Below the pieces are notes generated by a model that saw nothing but the letters and a program-made list of their open reading frames with translations, made no database searches and was not told the origin of the DNA. This document shows positions 36,711 through 48,109 of a stretch of DNA of 64,000 nucleotides, in pieces. This DNA comes from Capra hircus (taxonomy: Eukaryota; Chordata; Mammalia; Artiodactyla; Bovidae): positions 77,642,069 to 77,706,068 of the forward strand of contig NC_030811.1 in assembly GCF_001704415.2 (NCBI RefSeq). The letters are read 5' to 3'. Every line of letters begins with the position of its first letter. Positions within the stretch are counted from its first letter, which is position 1. The position numbers and the translations under genes were made by a program.

Positions 36711-36932
36711 GGCTTCTCCAGTGGCAGAGTTCTTAAGAATCTTCCTGCCGATGCAGGAAACACAAGGGATGCAGTTTCAATCCCTGGGTAGGGAAGATAC
36801 TCTGGAGCAGGGAATGGCAACCTGCTCCAGCATTCTTGCCTAGAAAAATTCCATGGACAGAAGAGCCTGGATAGCTACAGTCCATGGGATCGTAGAGAGG
36901 TGGGTACAACTGAGTGACTGAGCACACACACA
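36711..36932 (+). mobile_element. Bov-tA SINE, neighbour of the Bov-A monomer
   Basis: GGCTTCTCCAGTGGCAGAGT head through GTACAACTGAGTGACTGAGC. Flanked by AACCCTGTGTCAAG (36697-36710) and AACCTTGTGTGAAG (36933-36946), so it used the same target motif as the monomer before it. Confidence 0.9.
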
Positions 36933-37125
36933 ACCTTGTGTGAAGCACTGTACTATGCACTTTGCATGAATTAGCTCTCTTACTTCTCTTAACAACATAA
37001 GGTGGATAGCATTTTATCCATTTTACAGCCTGAGTTACTTGTTCAAGTCATAGGACTGCTAAGTGGCAGAGTCAGGATTTAAACCAGTCAGACTACCTGT
37101 AGAAGTCAGACTCCCAATTAATAGG
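36933..37125 (+). mobile_element. MIR SINE
   Basis: GAAGCACTGTACTATGCACT, CATTTTACAGCCTGAGTTAC, GCTAAGTGGCAGAGTCAGGA. Its 5' part probably begins near 36548 (TATTTATTAAGTTCTAACCC) before the two SINE insertions. Confidence 0.82.
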
Positions 37126-37143
37126 GTAGTCCACTCACCCATG

Positions 37144-37410
37144 CGGAGAAGGCAATGGCAACCCACTCCAGTACTCTTGCCTGGAAAATTCCATGGACGA
37201 AGGAGCCTGGTAGGCTGCAGTCCGTGGGGTCGCTAAGAGTCGGGCACGACTGAGCAACTTCACTTTCACTTTAATGCACTGGAGAAGGAAATGACAACCC
37301 ACTCCAGTACTCTTGCCTGGAGAATCCTAGGGACAGGGGAGCCTGGTGGGCTGCCATCTATGGGGTCGCACAGAGTCAGACACGACTGAAGCGACTTAGC
37401 AGCAGCAGCT
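37144..37410 (+). mobile_element. Bov-A2 SINE with target-site duplication
   Basis: Complete dimer flanked by ACTCACCCATG (37133-37143) and ACTCACTCATG (37411-37421). Confidence 0.95.
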
Positions 37411-37421
37411 ACTCACTCATG

Positions 37422-37865
37422 AAATGTTCTATACACATTTTTTTTCATGAAGGATAGACGGAAGCAGTGGGTGGGGATGATAGGGAAGTATACTTGGTGA
37501 ATAGGAGGTGGGAAACCACCATTCAGAGCACATTCAGATCAAGTGTTCTACTCAGAGAGAATATTGAAACCAGGAGGCATAGGAGGAAGTAAGACATTCT
37601 CTGAACTGTTGCTGAGTTTTGGGTAGAGATAGCCAGAATGATAATTCAGAATTACCAAGATATTAGCTGCAGAGCAGAAACGAGAGATATCTTTGAAAAG
37701 AAAACCTCAAACTTATAAAACTGGAATTCTACAAATATTTTAAAAGAGCTCTGAGCAGAAGAAAAAGTAGTAATTTCCTCAAAATGGAAAAATCACAAAT
37801 TATTAAGAATTGGATAAAGTTTTGGTTGTTAAGAGAATATGTCCTTTTTCATATTTCTGAATAGA
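37422..37865. other. Unique intronic sequence
   Basis: Nothing recognised. Confidence 0.45.
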
Positions 37866-38155
37866 CTTTATTTTTAGAGCACTTTTAGGGTCGCAGCAAA
37901 ATTAAGTGAAAAGTACAGAAAGTTCCTATAATCCCATCTCTCTTTCTCCAAAATACACAGCCTCCCCCACCATCCACATCTCTTCCAAGTGAGGTACATT
38001 TGGTACAATTTATAAGCCAACAATAACACATTATTATCAGCCGAAATCCATAGTTTACCTTGGATTCATATGTTGTGTGATGCATTCTGCAGGTTGTCTC
38101 CAAAGTTTTGCCTTTCCTAAAAATCCATATAGTTGGAATTATATAGTACATAGCC
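37866..38155 (-). mobile_element. Old L1 (L1M-type) 3' UTR, antisense
   Basis: AGGGTCGCAGCAAAATTAAG, ACACAGCCTCCCCCACCATC, ATTATCAGCCGAAATCCATA resemble the reverse complement of mammalian L1M 3' UTRs. Confidence 0.75.
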
Positions 38156-38156
38156 T

Positions 38157-38375
38157 TTTTTCTTTTTTTTTTGCTTATTATTATTATTATTTACTTTACA
38201 ATATTGTATTGGTTTTGTCACACATCAACATGAATCCGTCACGGGTTGTACCCGTTTTCCCAATCTTGAACCCCCTCCCACCTCCCCCCCCAACACCATC
38301 CCTCCAGGTCATCCCAGTGCACCAGCCCCAAGCATCCTGTACCCTGCTTCGAACCTAGACTGGCGATTCATCTTT
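38157..38375 (-). mobile_element. Ruminant L1 3' end, antisense
   Basis: T-rich tail, TACTTTACAATATTGTATTG, AACCCCCTCCCACCTCCCCC, GCACCAGCCCCAAGCATCCT: reverse complement of the L1_BT 3' end. Confidence 0.85.
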
Positions 38376-38789
38376 CAATTACCAATAGACCATATGTCTG
38401 TTTTACACAGTATAGGAATGTGACTTGTAGAAACTGCAAAAATATTATTTTGGTGACTACACTGGCTACTAGAAAGATAAAAATGGAAAAAAAAATCCAA
38501 ATGTGAAATTACTAAGATACAGACAGTTATAGCCACCTGCATAATAATTACTTCAAAGTAGTATCTAAAATAGTAAATATAAAATTATTTTTAATAATTA
38601 TAAAAGATAAGAGATGGTTTAAAGCAAAAAAAAAACAGTGCTATATTGTGGAGTTTATAACAGTGAATTAAAATGTATGACTACAAGAGAAAACATGTCA
38701 GGGCAGGGGAATAATGTACTATAGTAAACTTTTCCTAATATATATGATGTGGTATATTACTTGTTGTTTGACATGATAGGTTAAGATAT
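38376..38789. other. AT-rich sequence, possibly L1-derived
   Basis: Nothing firm; may include decayed L1 upstream of the ORF2 remnant. Confidence 0.3.
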
Positions 38790-39659
38790 ATAATATAAAC
38801 CCTAAAGCAATCTCCAACTGGGCACACAAAATTAGAATATAAAGATAATAAGTTTATATCTAAAAAAGCAAGCCTTACAAGAAACACATTTGAAATACAA
38901 CCAAAAAAAGCTAAAAGTGTTAAGGGTAGAAAAAGATGTGCCATGTTATGATTAAATTAAGGCTGTCATGCTGTACTAACATCAGAGCAAAGAATATTAA
39001 CAGGGATAAAGAGGATCACTTCATAATAATAAAGGGGTCAATTCATCAAGAGGACATAAAAACTTTAAATGTTTATGTACCTATAACAGAGAGTTAAAAT
39101 ACATGAGGCAAAGAACATAGAACTACAAAGAAAAATTTACAATTATATGATTATACTCAGAGTTCAACACACCTCTTTCAATAATTGATAGAACAAGTAG
39201 ACAGATAATTAGTAAAGAAACAGACCTCAACAACTCTATCTACTACCTTAACCTGACATTTATAGACCACCACCCTATAGCAGTGGAATAATACACATTG
39301 TAAAATTTACCAAGATAGACCATACCTGAGTCATAAAACAATGTTAATACTTCAATAATGCTCAAATAATAAAAAATTAAGTTTTCTGAGCTTAATAAAA
39401 TTAAGTTAGTAACCAATAATAGAAAAGCCCCAAATATTCAGAAACTAAATAGCATAGGTAAAGGAAGAAATCACAAAGGTAACTGTGAAATCACACAGGT
39501 AATCACAAAGGAAATTATTTTGAACTAAGTAAACATGAAAACACACATCCCAAAATTGTGGGATGGTAATAACTCAAGAATTAGAGAGAGAATTATAAAA
39601 TATCTGTACTGGAAAATACAAAAAGTCCCAAAGCAATGACCTCAGGAACTAGAGAAAGG
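38790..39659 (+). mobile_element. Old L1 ORF2 remnant, first part
   Basis: Degenerate L1M ORF2: endonuclease-region landmarks TACAAGAAACACATTTGAAA and TAAAGGGGTCAATTCATCAA, then CCAAGATAGACCATACCTGA and AAATCACAAAGGAAAT. Stops and indels throughout. Continues at 40062 after an unrelated insert. Confidence 0.8.
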
Positions 39660-40061
39660 GGCGATTGGCTCACAAACTGACTGTGTGTTAGTACAGACAG
39701 CACAGGGAAAAGTTGAAGAAAGAGACGAACCACTCTAGATGGGTATGTGGCAGGTTTAACAAGCAAGAGACCTCACATATGAAACTTCTCTTGGGCAGCT
39801 GCAAGGAATAGATCTCCAGGCTTGTCCACCAAAATCTTGAAAGTTATATGGAGGTTAACTGGGTTCAGTCAATATACCATTCAGATGGTCTTCACAACAC
39901 ATTGCTCTCTCAAGGCTATGTCATTGAAAATGGCTCCCACCATGGGAACGATGGGCAGAGTGTATGTTCCAAGGACAGAGGAGTGGGTAAAGAACCTTCC
40001 ATTGCCCAGGTCCAGCTCAGGTCAACAGGTAACCATGTCCTCTTGATGATCTCTTCCAATG
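39660..40061. mobile_element. Unidentified ~400-bp insertion within the old L1
   Basis: The L1 reads to CTAGAGAAAG at 39659 and resumes at GCAAATTAAACCACAAG at 40062, which are near neighbours in intact L1. The intervening block is non-L1 and G+C-richer (CACCATGGGAACGATGGGC, GCCCAGGTCCAGCTCAGG). Length and composition suggest a solo LTR, probably ERVL-type, on the minus strand. I cannot name it, and no target-site duplication is clear. Confidence 0.5.
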
Positions 40062-41095
40062 GCAAATTAAACCACAAGTTAAGATATAAGAAGAGGAAAG
40101 GGCCTAATAAAGACAGAGTAGAAGTCAATAAAATACACAGAAATTGATAGAGAGACAAGAAAACCAACAGCTGGATCAACAAAACTGATAAACTTCTAGC
40201 CAGACTGATTTCAAAAAAGAAAAGACACAAATTGCCAATATTAGCAACGTAGTAAAATCACGACAGATCCAACAGATATTAAAAACTTATTAATTAGATG
40301 TTATTAACAAGTTTATGCCAATGAACTTGACAACTAAGATGAAATGGACAAATTCCTTAGCATAATCAGAGTACATTTAAAAAATACATACATAGTCTGA
40401 TATACACCTGTGTGTTTACTTCAGATTTTAGTTTAAAACTATCCCTCAAAGAAACCTCCAGGGCCATATAGCTTTCCTGGTGAATTCAGTGAAACATCTA
40501 AGGAAGGAATGATACCAGTCTACAGAGACTCAGAAAACTGAAGAAGTGGTGATACTATCCAATTCATTTTGCAAGACCAGCATTACTCTAATCCCAAAAC
40601 AATGTCAAAAGCACAGAAAAAAAAATCAAAGACTAACAGTCCTCATGAACATATATATATAAACTCTTAAATAATTTAGTAAATGGAATGTAGCAGTATG
40701 TAAAACAGAAAATACATTGTGAAAAAATGTTTATATCATGCATGCAAACTTGCTTTAACATTTGGAAACCAAGAGTCATATTTCATTCTATTCACAAACT
40801 GAAAAAAAGAAAACATTTACTCAAAAGCATATGGAAAGAACATTTGACAAAATAAAAAATCTACTTCTGATAAAAACTCTCAGGTGTCTGTTTACATAAA
40901 GGTTCTTAATATGCACAACTAGTTCATAGATACGCACATAACAAAACTATGAAAAGGTGTATGCAACTGCAACACTAAACCCTGGCCAGTGATATCTCTG
41001 AAAGATGAGAGAGGAACATGGGACCAAGAAGGGAATTTGGAGAAGAGTGTATTGGAAGAGACTCAACTGTATCTGCAATATGTTAATAAAAAAAA
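40062..41095 (+). mobile_element. Old L1 ORF2 remnant, second part
   Basis: AAAACCAACAGCTGGATCAA, TGATAAACTTCTAGCCAGAC, AACTAAGATGAAATGGACAA, TTTGCAAGACCAGCATTACT continue L1 ORF2. The match fades after about 40880, and the segment ends in an A-tract near 41085, perhaps an L1M 3' end. Confidence 0.75.
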
Positions 41096-41844
41096 AATCT
41101 GAGTAAAGGTAGGAAAATACTAAAATTTATTAAATCTCTGTGGGATATACTCAGGTCTTTGTTATATTTTTCTCCACTTCTGACACCTTAAAGTAAATGC
41201 TAGTACATAAGTACTAAGTACCTATTAAAATAACATTTATAGTTCTATAATGGTGTGAAAATACTTCTGATGAGTAATGTTACCTTAACTGAAGATAAAA
41301 CCACATGTAGGAAGGCAGCAATTTTGTAAATGTACTTATGTATGTGTATGATATTTTACCATGTAAATTTATCACAATCTCTTTATTTACTCTCCTACTG
41401 ACTGTCAATGACATTTACATTGTTGCCAAATTTTCACTACAATAAATAATATAAGAAACATTTAAAAAATATCTCCTGTGAGCATGTGTTTCTACTGCAT
41501 GTACTTAGCAATATAAACACTACCATATCAAGATGTCCTTTACAAAGTATAGGAAAGCACAATGGGAGATCCAAACTATAATACTGAAAAGATAGTTGAA
41601 TCTAACTCTTTATCCTTCCCTGTGTTGAAACAGCCACACATTGTCCTTTAGCACTGCCCAACAATCATGCCTATACTGCCTCAGTTCACCTCTCTCCACA
41701 TTTTTTTCAAAACCATTGCATTCTCTCTTCAAATCTTCTTCCTTTTAGATTGGTGTTCTCTCAGTCATCCTATCACTCTTGTATATTCAGTCTTACAGTT
41801 AGACAGGTTGGAATAGATGCTACTTGGAAATAAATTACTGAAAC
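41096..41844. other. Mostly unrecognised sequence
   Basis: Weak L1 3' UTR likeness at 41110-41200 and antisense at 41370-41540; otherwise nothing. Confidence 0.35.
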
Positions 41845-42005
41845 CTCTCTGATGGGCAGTTGGCAACATTTAAAATGTAGTAAATATTTTGATCAAATAA
41901 TTCTACCTCTAGGAATTTATCATACAGATGTTTTCTCATAGACCAAATATTATACAAGGATGTTCACTGCAGAATCCTTTTAATAAGGAAAAAACTAAAC
42001 ATAAA
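41845..42005 (+). mobile_element. Old L1M 3' fragment
   Basis: CAAATAATTCTACCTCTAGG, AATTTATCATACAGATG and ACAAGGATGTTCACTGCAGA match the L1M 3' region, diverged. Confidence 0.55.
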
Positions 42006-42221
42006 ACATTTTCTTCCCCATCATTTTCAATTACTGATCAAAAATTGTTTGGTCATTCAGAGTAATGGGAAAAGAAAAGGCCTCCATAAATCCATGCTGA
42101 TAGTCTATGTCTTTATGCTAGCCTAACTTCCAAGGATATAATAGCTGTAACCCCATTCAACAGCATATCAAACATCGGTCTCTCCACTAGTTTTTTCATT
42201 CACTTCAGCTATGCCTAGAAT

Positions 42222-42375
42222 AGGAGCTCTCAATTCTGGCTACACAGTAGAATCACCTGAATAGATCTATAAATCAGTGGCTCCACCTCAGTTAAATTAA
42301 TTCAGAATTTTGGGGTTAGTGTTCACTGGTGACTTCCCAGGTGATTTTCATGTCCACCAGCATTGTGGATCACTG
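42222..42375 (+). mobile_element. MER5A-type DNA transposon
   Basis: CACAGTAGAATCACCTGAAT, TGACTTCCCAGGTGATTTTC and a decayed GTGGATCACTGA end. Confidence 0.75.
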
Positions 42376-43450
42376 ATCTTGGGATATAATCAGAAATTTG
42401 ATTCATCATTAGCAAGCTAAATCTTTGATTGACTTGCAACTGGATTTCTTTGTATTCTGAAAATTTAGGAAGATAGTGAAATTTATTGTTTCTGGGAATT
42501 CCAATGCTTGCTTCTTCTATCTGCCATATAGTTTTAAGTTTTTCGGTATCAATCTAAGACATTTTGCTACAAAAATCTGAAACACTGTAGGTTTACATAA
42601 GTTTTACCCTTGGTGACCAGTCTCCTGACTTCTCAAGTTCTGCAAGCTCACACTCACACATTTCAAAGTTCTACGTAATATGCTGTCAGGTCAGCCCCAA
42701 TGTGGTGATTAATTTCCTTTAGCTGGAACATTCTGATTCCATTAGGTGATCTTGAGTGCCTTTAACTTTGTGTCTGTTGGGTACTGGCACTTGTTTTATT
42801 TCCCACAATGACATATTGAAACAAACATCAGTCTCTACTGTTTCATGCCTGTCCTCTTTTGGGAGAGCATAAAAGTTGTGATGAAAAAGCAGTAAGACAC
42901 TTTTTTTAAAACTTTGTGTCTTTATAAGATATTTTTAACAAACCATCAGAACTAAAATCTGTAAATGAGTATTTACATCTTACAACTTTATGCACTAATT
43001 CCAATGTAGTACTAGAGTAGAAAATATATTATTTTACAGTTTTATTTTGGGAATTGCTTTGGAATCAGTGTCACCTTTTTGGAACATCTACTATCATGGC
43101 AAAATTTCAATGTCCAAAACTAAATCTGGCTTGTGGAGATAACAGCTAAAGTTTTGTTTATATCAAAATCTAGTGAAAGTTTGGATTATAAATTAAAGAA
43201 GTTAGTACCATCTGGTTCAAAATAGAGGTGTGACTAAAAATAATGAAACTATTTGCTTTGTGATACTCCTGGCTATGAGAGTAATTAACAAAACATTTTT
43301 TTTTTTAAAATTCAGAGCAGTTGGTAGCTACCCAGCTGTCAAACTATCCCTAGGTTATTAAAACCGTGTATTTTGGCATGATCATCAACCCTCTTATTGA
43401 CACAGAGTTATACAGATGGGGACAGAGGTGTATGGGAAAAAGGTTAGAGC
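42376..43450. other. Unique intronic sequence
   Basis: Nothing recognised. Confidence 0.45.
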
Positions 43451-43454
43451 CTGG

Positions 43455-43565
43455 GTTGGAGTATGTGATTTAATTTTCCTAGTCCTCATATCCTCATTCG
43501 TAAATTGGGGATGATAAACCCAAGCATGTGAAAGTACTGTGGGGATTAAATGAGAAAATACTTTC
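43455..43565 (+). mobile_element. MIR fragment
   Basis: ATATCCTCATTCGTAAATTG, GGGGATGATAAACC, GTGGGGATTAAATGAGAAAA follow the MIR 3' half. Confidence 0.65.
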
Positions 43566-43602
43566 AAATGCTTTATCCCAACACTTCTCACACTCTAATA
43601 TG

Positions 43603-43775
43603 ACCGACTCTTTGCAACCCCCCGACTGTAGCCTGCCAGGCTCCTCTGCCCATGGAATCCTCCAAGCAAAAATACTGGAGTGGGTAGCCATTCCCTTCTG
43701 CAGGGGATCTTCTTGACCCAGGAACTGAACTCAGGTCTCTTGCATTACAGGGAGATTCTTTACTGTCTGAGCCAC
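43603..43775 (-). mobile_element. Bov-tA SINE inside a MER5A remnant
   Basis: GACCGACTCTTTGCAACCCC through TGAGCCACCATT. MER5A-like sequence precedes it (43579-43602) and follows it (43779-43878). Confidence 0.9.
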
Positions 43776-43778
43776 CAT

Positions 43779-43878
43779 TAAGTTAGGTCTGGGTGTGGCC
43801 TAAGACTGTGAATTTCTAACAAGCTCTCAGGGATGCTGACACTGCTAATGCATGACCACACTTAGATTTGGAAGGCTT
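43779..43878 (+). mobile_element. MER5A remnant
   Basis: TTAGGTCTGGGTGTGGCCTA, GAATTTCTAACAAGCTCTCA, ATGCTGACACTGCTAATGCA, ACCACACTTAGATTTGG. Confidence 0.75.
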
Positions 43879-43939
43879 AGTCTGACTTGTAGTAGGTAAG
43901 TCAGAATCAGTAAGAATTAGATTTCCTTCTTTCATTATA

Positions 43940-44153
43940 AGGCTTCCCTGGTGGCTCAGACAATAAAGAGTCTGCCTGCAATGCGGGAGACCTGGGTTCG
44001 ATCCGTGGGTCCGGAAGATCCTCTGGAGAAGGAAATGACAACCCACTCCAGTACTCTTGCCTGGGAAATCCCATGGACAGAGGAACCTGGTAGGCTACAG
44101 TCCATAGGGTCGCAAAGAGTCGGACATGACTGAGCGACTTCTCTCTCTCTCTC
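43940..44153 (+). mobile_element. Bov-tA SINE with (CT)n tail and target-site duplication
   Basis: GGCTTCCCTGGTGGCTCAGA head with A and B box-like tRNA segments (GGTTCGATCC), end TGACTGAGCGACTT followed by (CT)n. TCATTATA flanks it at 43932-43939 and 44154-44161. Confidence 0.96.
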
Positions 44154-44161
44154 TCATTATA

Positions 44162-45577
44162 TGCCATGCTTCCATCTTCCACTTTTGTTGCTTTAGGGGT
44201 TTGGATTTTGGTCAAAAACTATAACCACTAATAGTCCTGCATGAGTAATCCTGGGTGTTATCACAAAGAAAGTGACTTGGGGTGCACATGCTGGGAAAAA
44301 ATATGGGTATCCATGTTTACAGGCTTAATATATTCTCTCAATAATGACAGTGACCTCAGTTCCTATTGTTTGAATCCCCATTCTAGGGGAGGGTCAGACA
44401 GGCATCTGGAGCTATAGAGGGGAACCAAAGTCTCCTGTGCGGGAGTGTCTCCCAAAGCAAGTGTTTCATATGTCATTTCACTCATGGGAGTGGACAAAGA
44501 AAGCAAATGAAAGAACTAAAACCAGGCAAAACAGACTTTCAAGATCAGGAAATAACCTGGAAATATCACTTGAGTCAACAGTTAGGGGAGAGAGCCTTTA
44601 ATGAAGGACCTACAGGGGAGTATACAGGCAGAGAAGTTGATTTTGTTAAGAAATTTATTTTATGAGCAGTTATAATGAGAATATGTCTTTATCATTTGAG
44701 TCAATAACAATATTCAGCAGCAGTCTTTGTTATTCCTTCACTAAGGACTGCTGCTGGCTATTAATCATTTCAAACACAATGAAAAGATAAAAGCAATCTA
44801 GGTATATTGAAATAAAATTAAATCCTACTCAGCTCTAAATACTATTCTGTCTGAGGTGACATGACATGCCTGGCTAACAAGGACTGTACACACACAATAG
44901 TCACTTAGGTTTTTTTTTGTATCCAAACAGATAGTGTCACCTCATTCTGCCAAGAAGCTACTCAAAAACAATAAAGAAGCAGCTGCATTCTCACTGGTGA
45001 TTTAAGGAGTTCTCATGAGCAAGCTTTTAGCAATCCTTGACAAGGCACCTTCATCAAATTACATGAAGCTTGAAAAACACTCTGTCATCTTTTAAGATTT
45101 TTAGCAGTATCTCTCACATCATGTTATTTCAAATCAATCATTGCATATCCTGGAAATAGCTCCTCCATGAGCTCTGAAGTAGTTTTGATCCCATAGTAGT
45201 GTGTCTACTGTTATAAAGACTGATAATGCAGAGTTTTCAGAATCTTGCTGAACACTTTAATTTGCTTTCAGATAATTCAAGCAACACAAAACAAAAGTAA
45301 ACAGAGGCTGACACATAAAAGATATTAACTTTCTGCTTTGTCCTTTTCTTCCATAGGGGGAAAAAAACCAAGATCAAAATTTTCCTCCTAATCCTCAGAT
45401 TACCTACATTGACCTAAATCATTGGATATCCGTCACTCTTCTGCTTCAGCGTGCCCACTGTAGACCCTCTGTGTTCTTTGTTTTAAATTCTCTTTCTGTT
45501 AAAATACAGTCTGGGTGTATTGAGTTATTTTGAAGTATAGCCAAAGATGGATTTCTGTTAAAATTATTATTTATAAT
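44162..45577. other. Repeat-poor unique interval
   Basis: No gene or transposon recognised. Confidence 0.45.
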
Positions 45578-45589
45578 ATACATCAGATT

Positions 45590-45859
45590 GGAGAAGGCAA
45601 TGGTACCCCATTCCAGTACTCTTGCCTGGAAAATCCCATGGATGGAGGAGCCTGGTAGGCTTCAGTCCATGGGGTCACTGAGTGGGAGACGACTGAGCGA
45701 CTTCACTTTCACTTTTCACTTTCATGCACTGGAGAAGGAAATGGCAACCCACTCCAGTGTTCTTGCCTGGAGAATTCCAGGGACGGGGGAGCCTGGTGGG
45801 CTGCCATCTGTGGGGTCGCACAGAGTTGAACACGACTGACGTGACTTAGCAGCAGCAGC
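45590..45859 (+). mobile_element. Bov-A2 SINE with perfect 12-bp target-site duplication
   Basis: Full dimer, flanked by ATACATCAGATT at 45578-45589 and 45860-45871. Confidence 0.97.
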
Positions 45860-46094
45860 ATACATCAGATTCTAAATTCAACCAAAAGTCTGGGCTTTTT
45901 TTCTTAAACTTTTGGCATTTGCACAGACAAAATGTCACAGAAATGACAAAAAAAGAGACTAGTTTTACAAATCTGATTAGCAGCCTCATTATTTTATTAA
46001 CCTTCCACTGGACTTGAGCATATGCATGTGTGAGCATTCTTACAGGACTATATCACTGAAATCCCACAGAACGCTTAATCAATTTACACAGTGT

Positions 46095-46136
46095 TTTTGC
46101 GGTCAAAATAGACCGCAAAATAGAGCGGTCAAAATA
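46095..46136. repeat. Hairpin plus direct repeat with GCGGTC units
   Basis: TTTTGCGGTC (46095-46104) and GACCGCAAAA (46111-46120) are perfect inverted 10-mers around AAAATA. GCGGTCAAAATA occurs directly repeated at 46099-46110 and 46125-46136. Confidence 0.95.
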
Positions 46137-46371
46137 TACAGGTTGTTATATTAATGGGAGGAACTCTTAAATGTTATATTAAAGAGTTGGGGTTCTATCT
46201 TAAAAATAAAACAGAGCATGTTTATTGTACTTAGGATAAAGGATAAATGGCCTGAGGCATTGAGAAATCCTGAAAATTTCTAAGAAAGGTAATATGATAG
46301 TTAGATATATTGTGTGACCTTTTAAGATCAAGTGTATTTTGAGTATGAAAATCCTTTTTAAACTGGACCTT

Positions 46372-46470
46372 GGCGGTCCAGTGGCAAGAATTCTGCACTT
46401 GGGTTCAATCCCTGGTTGGGGAACTGGGATCCCACAAACCACACGGTGCAGCCAAAAAAAGAAAAAAATA
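46372..46470 (+). mobile_element. CHR-2-type tRNA-derived SINE
   Basis: GGCGGTCCAGTGGCAAGAAT, GGGTTCAATCCCTGGTTGGG, GGAACTGGGATCCCACAAAC, GGTGCAGCC and an A-rich tail. Confidence 0.88.
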
Positions 46471-46752
46471 CACTGGTAATTTATATAGAGAACCTATTCC
46501 AGCACTCTGGTAATTACTGTTCTACTCTTAAATGTAAAAGTAGAGTAGATAACAACAGAGAGCTCAGAACCTGAAATAGAAACAAAACAAGGAAGCAAAA
46601 AAATCCAGCACTAACCACTACTACTGGTTAAGGATTTTGCCAAGAAAATATATTCTCAAACATTGAAACTATATGCTCTAGAAAATCTGTATATGTATGT
46701 ACTTCTTTATATGAAGAGTGTTTCCAAAAGTTACAGTTTATTTCATAGTGAG

Positions 46753-46966
46753 TAGACTTTGATGCTGGGAGGGATTGGGGGCAGGAGGAGAAGGGGACGA
46801 CCCAGGATAAGATGGCTGGATGACATCACTGACTCGATGGACACGACTCTGAGTGAACTCTGGGAGTTGGTGATGGACAGGGAGGCCTGGCGTGCTGCAA
46901 TTCATGGGGTCACGAAGAGTAGGACACGACTGAGCGACTGAACTGAACTGAACTGAACTGACTGAC
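46753..46966 (+). mobile_element. BovB 3' fragment
   Basis: TTTGATGCTGGGAGGGATTG to a four-fold CTGAA tail. About 210 bp, little diverged. Confidence 0.93.
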
Positions 46967-46984
46967 ATTAAGCACATACTTTGA

Positions 46985-47110
46985 GTTGTCTCTATGAAAT
47001 CTCTTTCAACAAACAACTATTGAGTTTAAAGAGCCAGTCATTATTTCAGGTAATGGAGATTCCTATCCTCCACCAGTGGGAGAGACAGACAAACAAGCAG
47101 GCAAATCTGC
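46985..47110 (-). mobile_element. L2 fragment (weak)
   Basis: TCAACAAACAACTATTGAGT and GTGGGAGAGACAGACAAACA resemble antisense L2. Confidence 0.45.
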
Positions 47111-47544
47111 AGGTTAGTACCCAAATCCCTCCAAGTTTTAATTCTCCCTAGAGATATGCAGTCTCAACAGAGTCCTTAACTTGGATTTACTTCAACAATA
47201 AAACTAATAGGAATGCTTTTTCTTTCTCATATTACTTTTAATTCCCACTCTTTAATATTCACCACCTGACATATTCTGCCCTTTAGAAAATATCTACCCA
47301 AATTCATCAACTTCTTTAAATTCTGAAAATATTTATCATGAATTTGGCTCCACTCTTAGCCAAACGGGGGCTATAATATTCATTCACTGATTCAGTAACT
47401 CACATTCTCAATTAACCATATTTTTGTTTACAAACTGTTTGACTTTTGGGTGGCAAACAATAAGACCAAAAGTATTCACTGATTACATCTTCAAGGATAC
47501 AGAATGGTAAATCCAGCTGAGTCTCTGAATTTTACCCCATCTCC

Positions 47545-47668
47545 TGGCCTTTCTCACTAGACTCTCACAGCCTTGCGGTCTCTAATTTTTTCTTTTACTC
47601 ATCTTTGCATCCCCAGCATCTAACACAGGGCATGCTCAACAAATAGTTATAAAAATAAATGAGGAAAT
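47545..47668 (+). mobile_element. L2 3' end fragment
   Basis: TTTGCATCCCCAGCATCTAA, CACAGGGCATGCTCAACAAA match the L2 3' end. Confidence 0.6.
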
Positions 47669-47884
47669 ACTAGGTAATGACTATTGCTCCTTACAAGAAT
47701 AGCCTGAAAATTATAGGAAACTATTCAGCTAAGGAAGCAAATTGACGGTTTTTCAGCAACAAAGTCAAAACCAGAATGAACTAATTGGTTAACCAGCAAG
47801 TTTAATTATCCAAAATTATCCTAAATTTCTAGCATTAGGATTAATACAAGTTACTTTGCATACTGGCATTGAAGTGAATACAAA

Positions 47885-48105
47885 CGTGTAGGCCAGACGC
47901 CTGACTACAAATTCTCGCTTTGTCACTTATTATCTATGTGACCTTAGCAAGGTAATTAATTTTCTCTGTTCCAGTTACTTTACCTGCAAAATTGTTATAA
48001 CAAAATACTACCATTCTCAGTGTTGTTATGAGGATTCAATGGGATAATATGTGTAACTTGCCTAAAAAATGATATCTGGCACCTGGTAAGTACTCTATCT
48101 TTTGG
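47885..48105 (+). mobile_element. MIR SINE
   Basis: TGTCACTTATTATCTATGTG, GACCTTAGCAAGGTAATTAA, GTTGTTATGAGGATTCAATG, CTGGCACCTGGTAAGTACTC: nearly full MIR. Confidence 0.82.
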
Positions 48106-48109
48106 TCTT

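Noticed and set aside
39822..40230. Overlapping open frames of 74-104 residues on both strands
   Set aside because: They straddle the boundary between the unidentified insert and the old L1, so they cannot represent one gene.
43940..44010. tRNA-like A and B box sequence
   Set aside because: Part of the Bov-tA SINE head, followed by the Bov-A body; not a functional tRNA gene.
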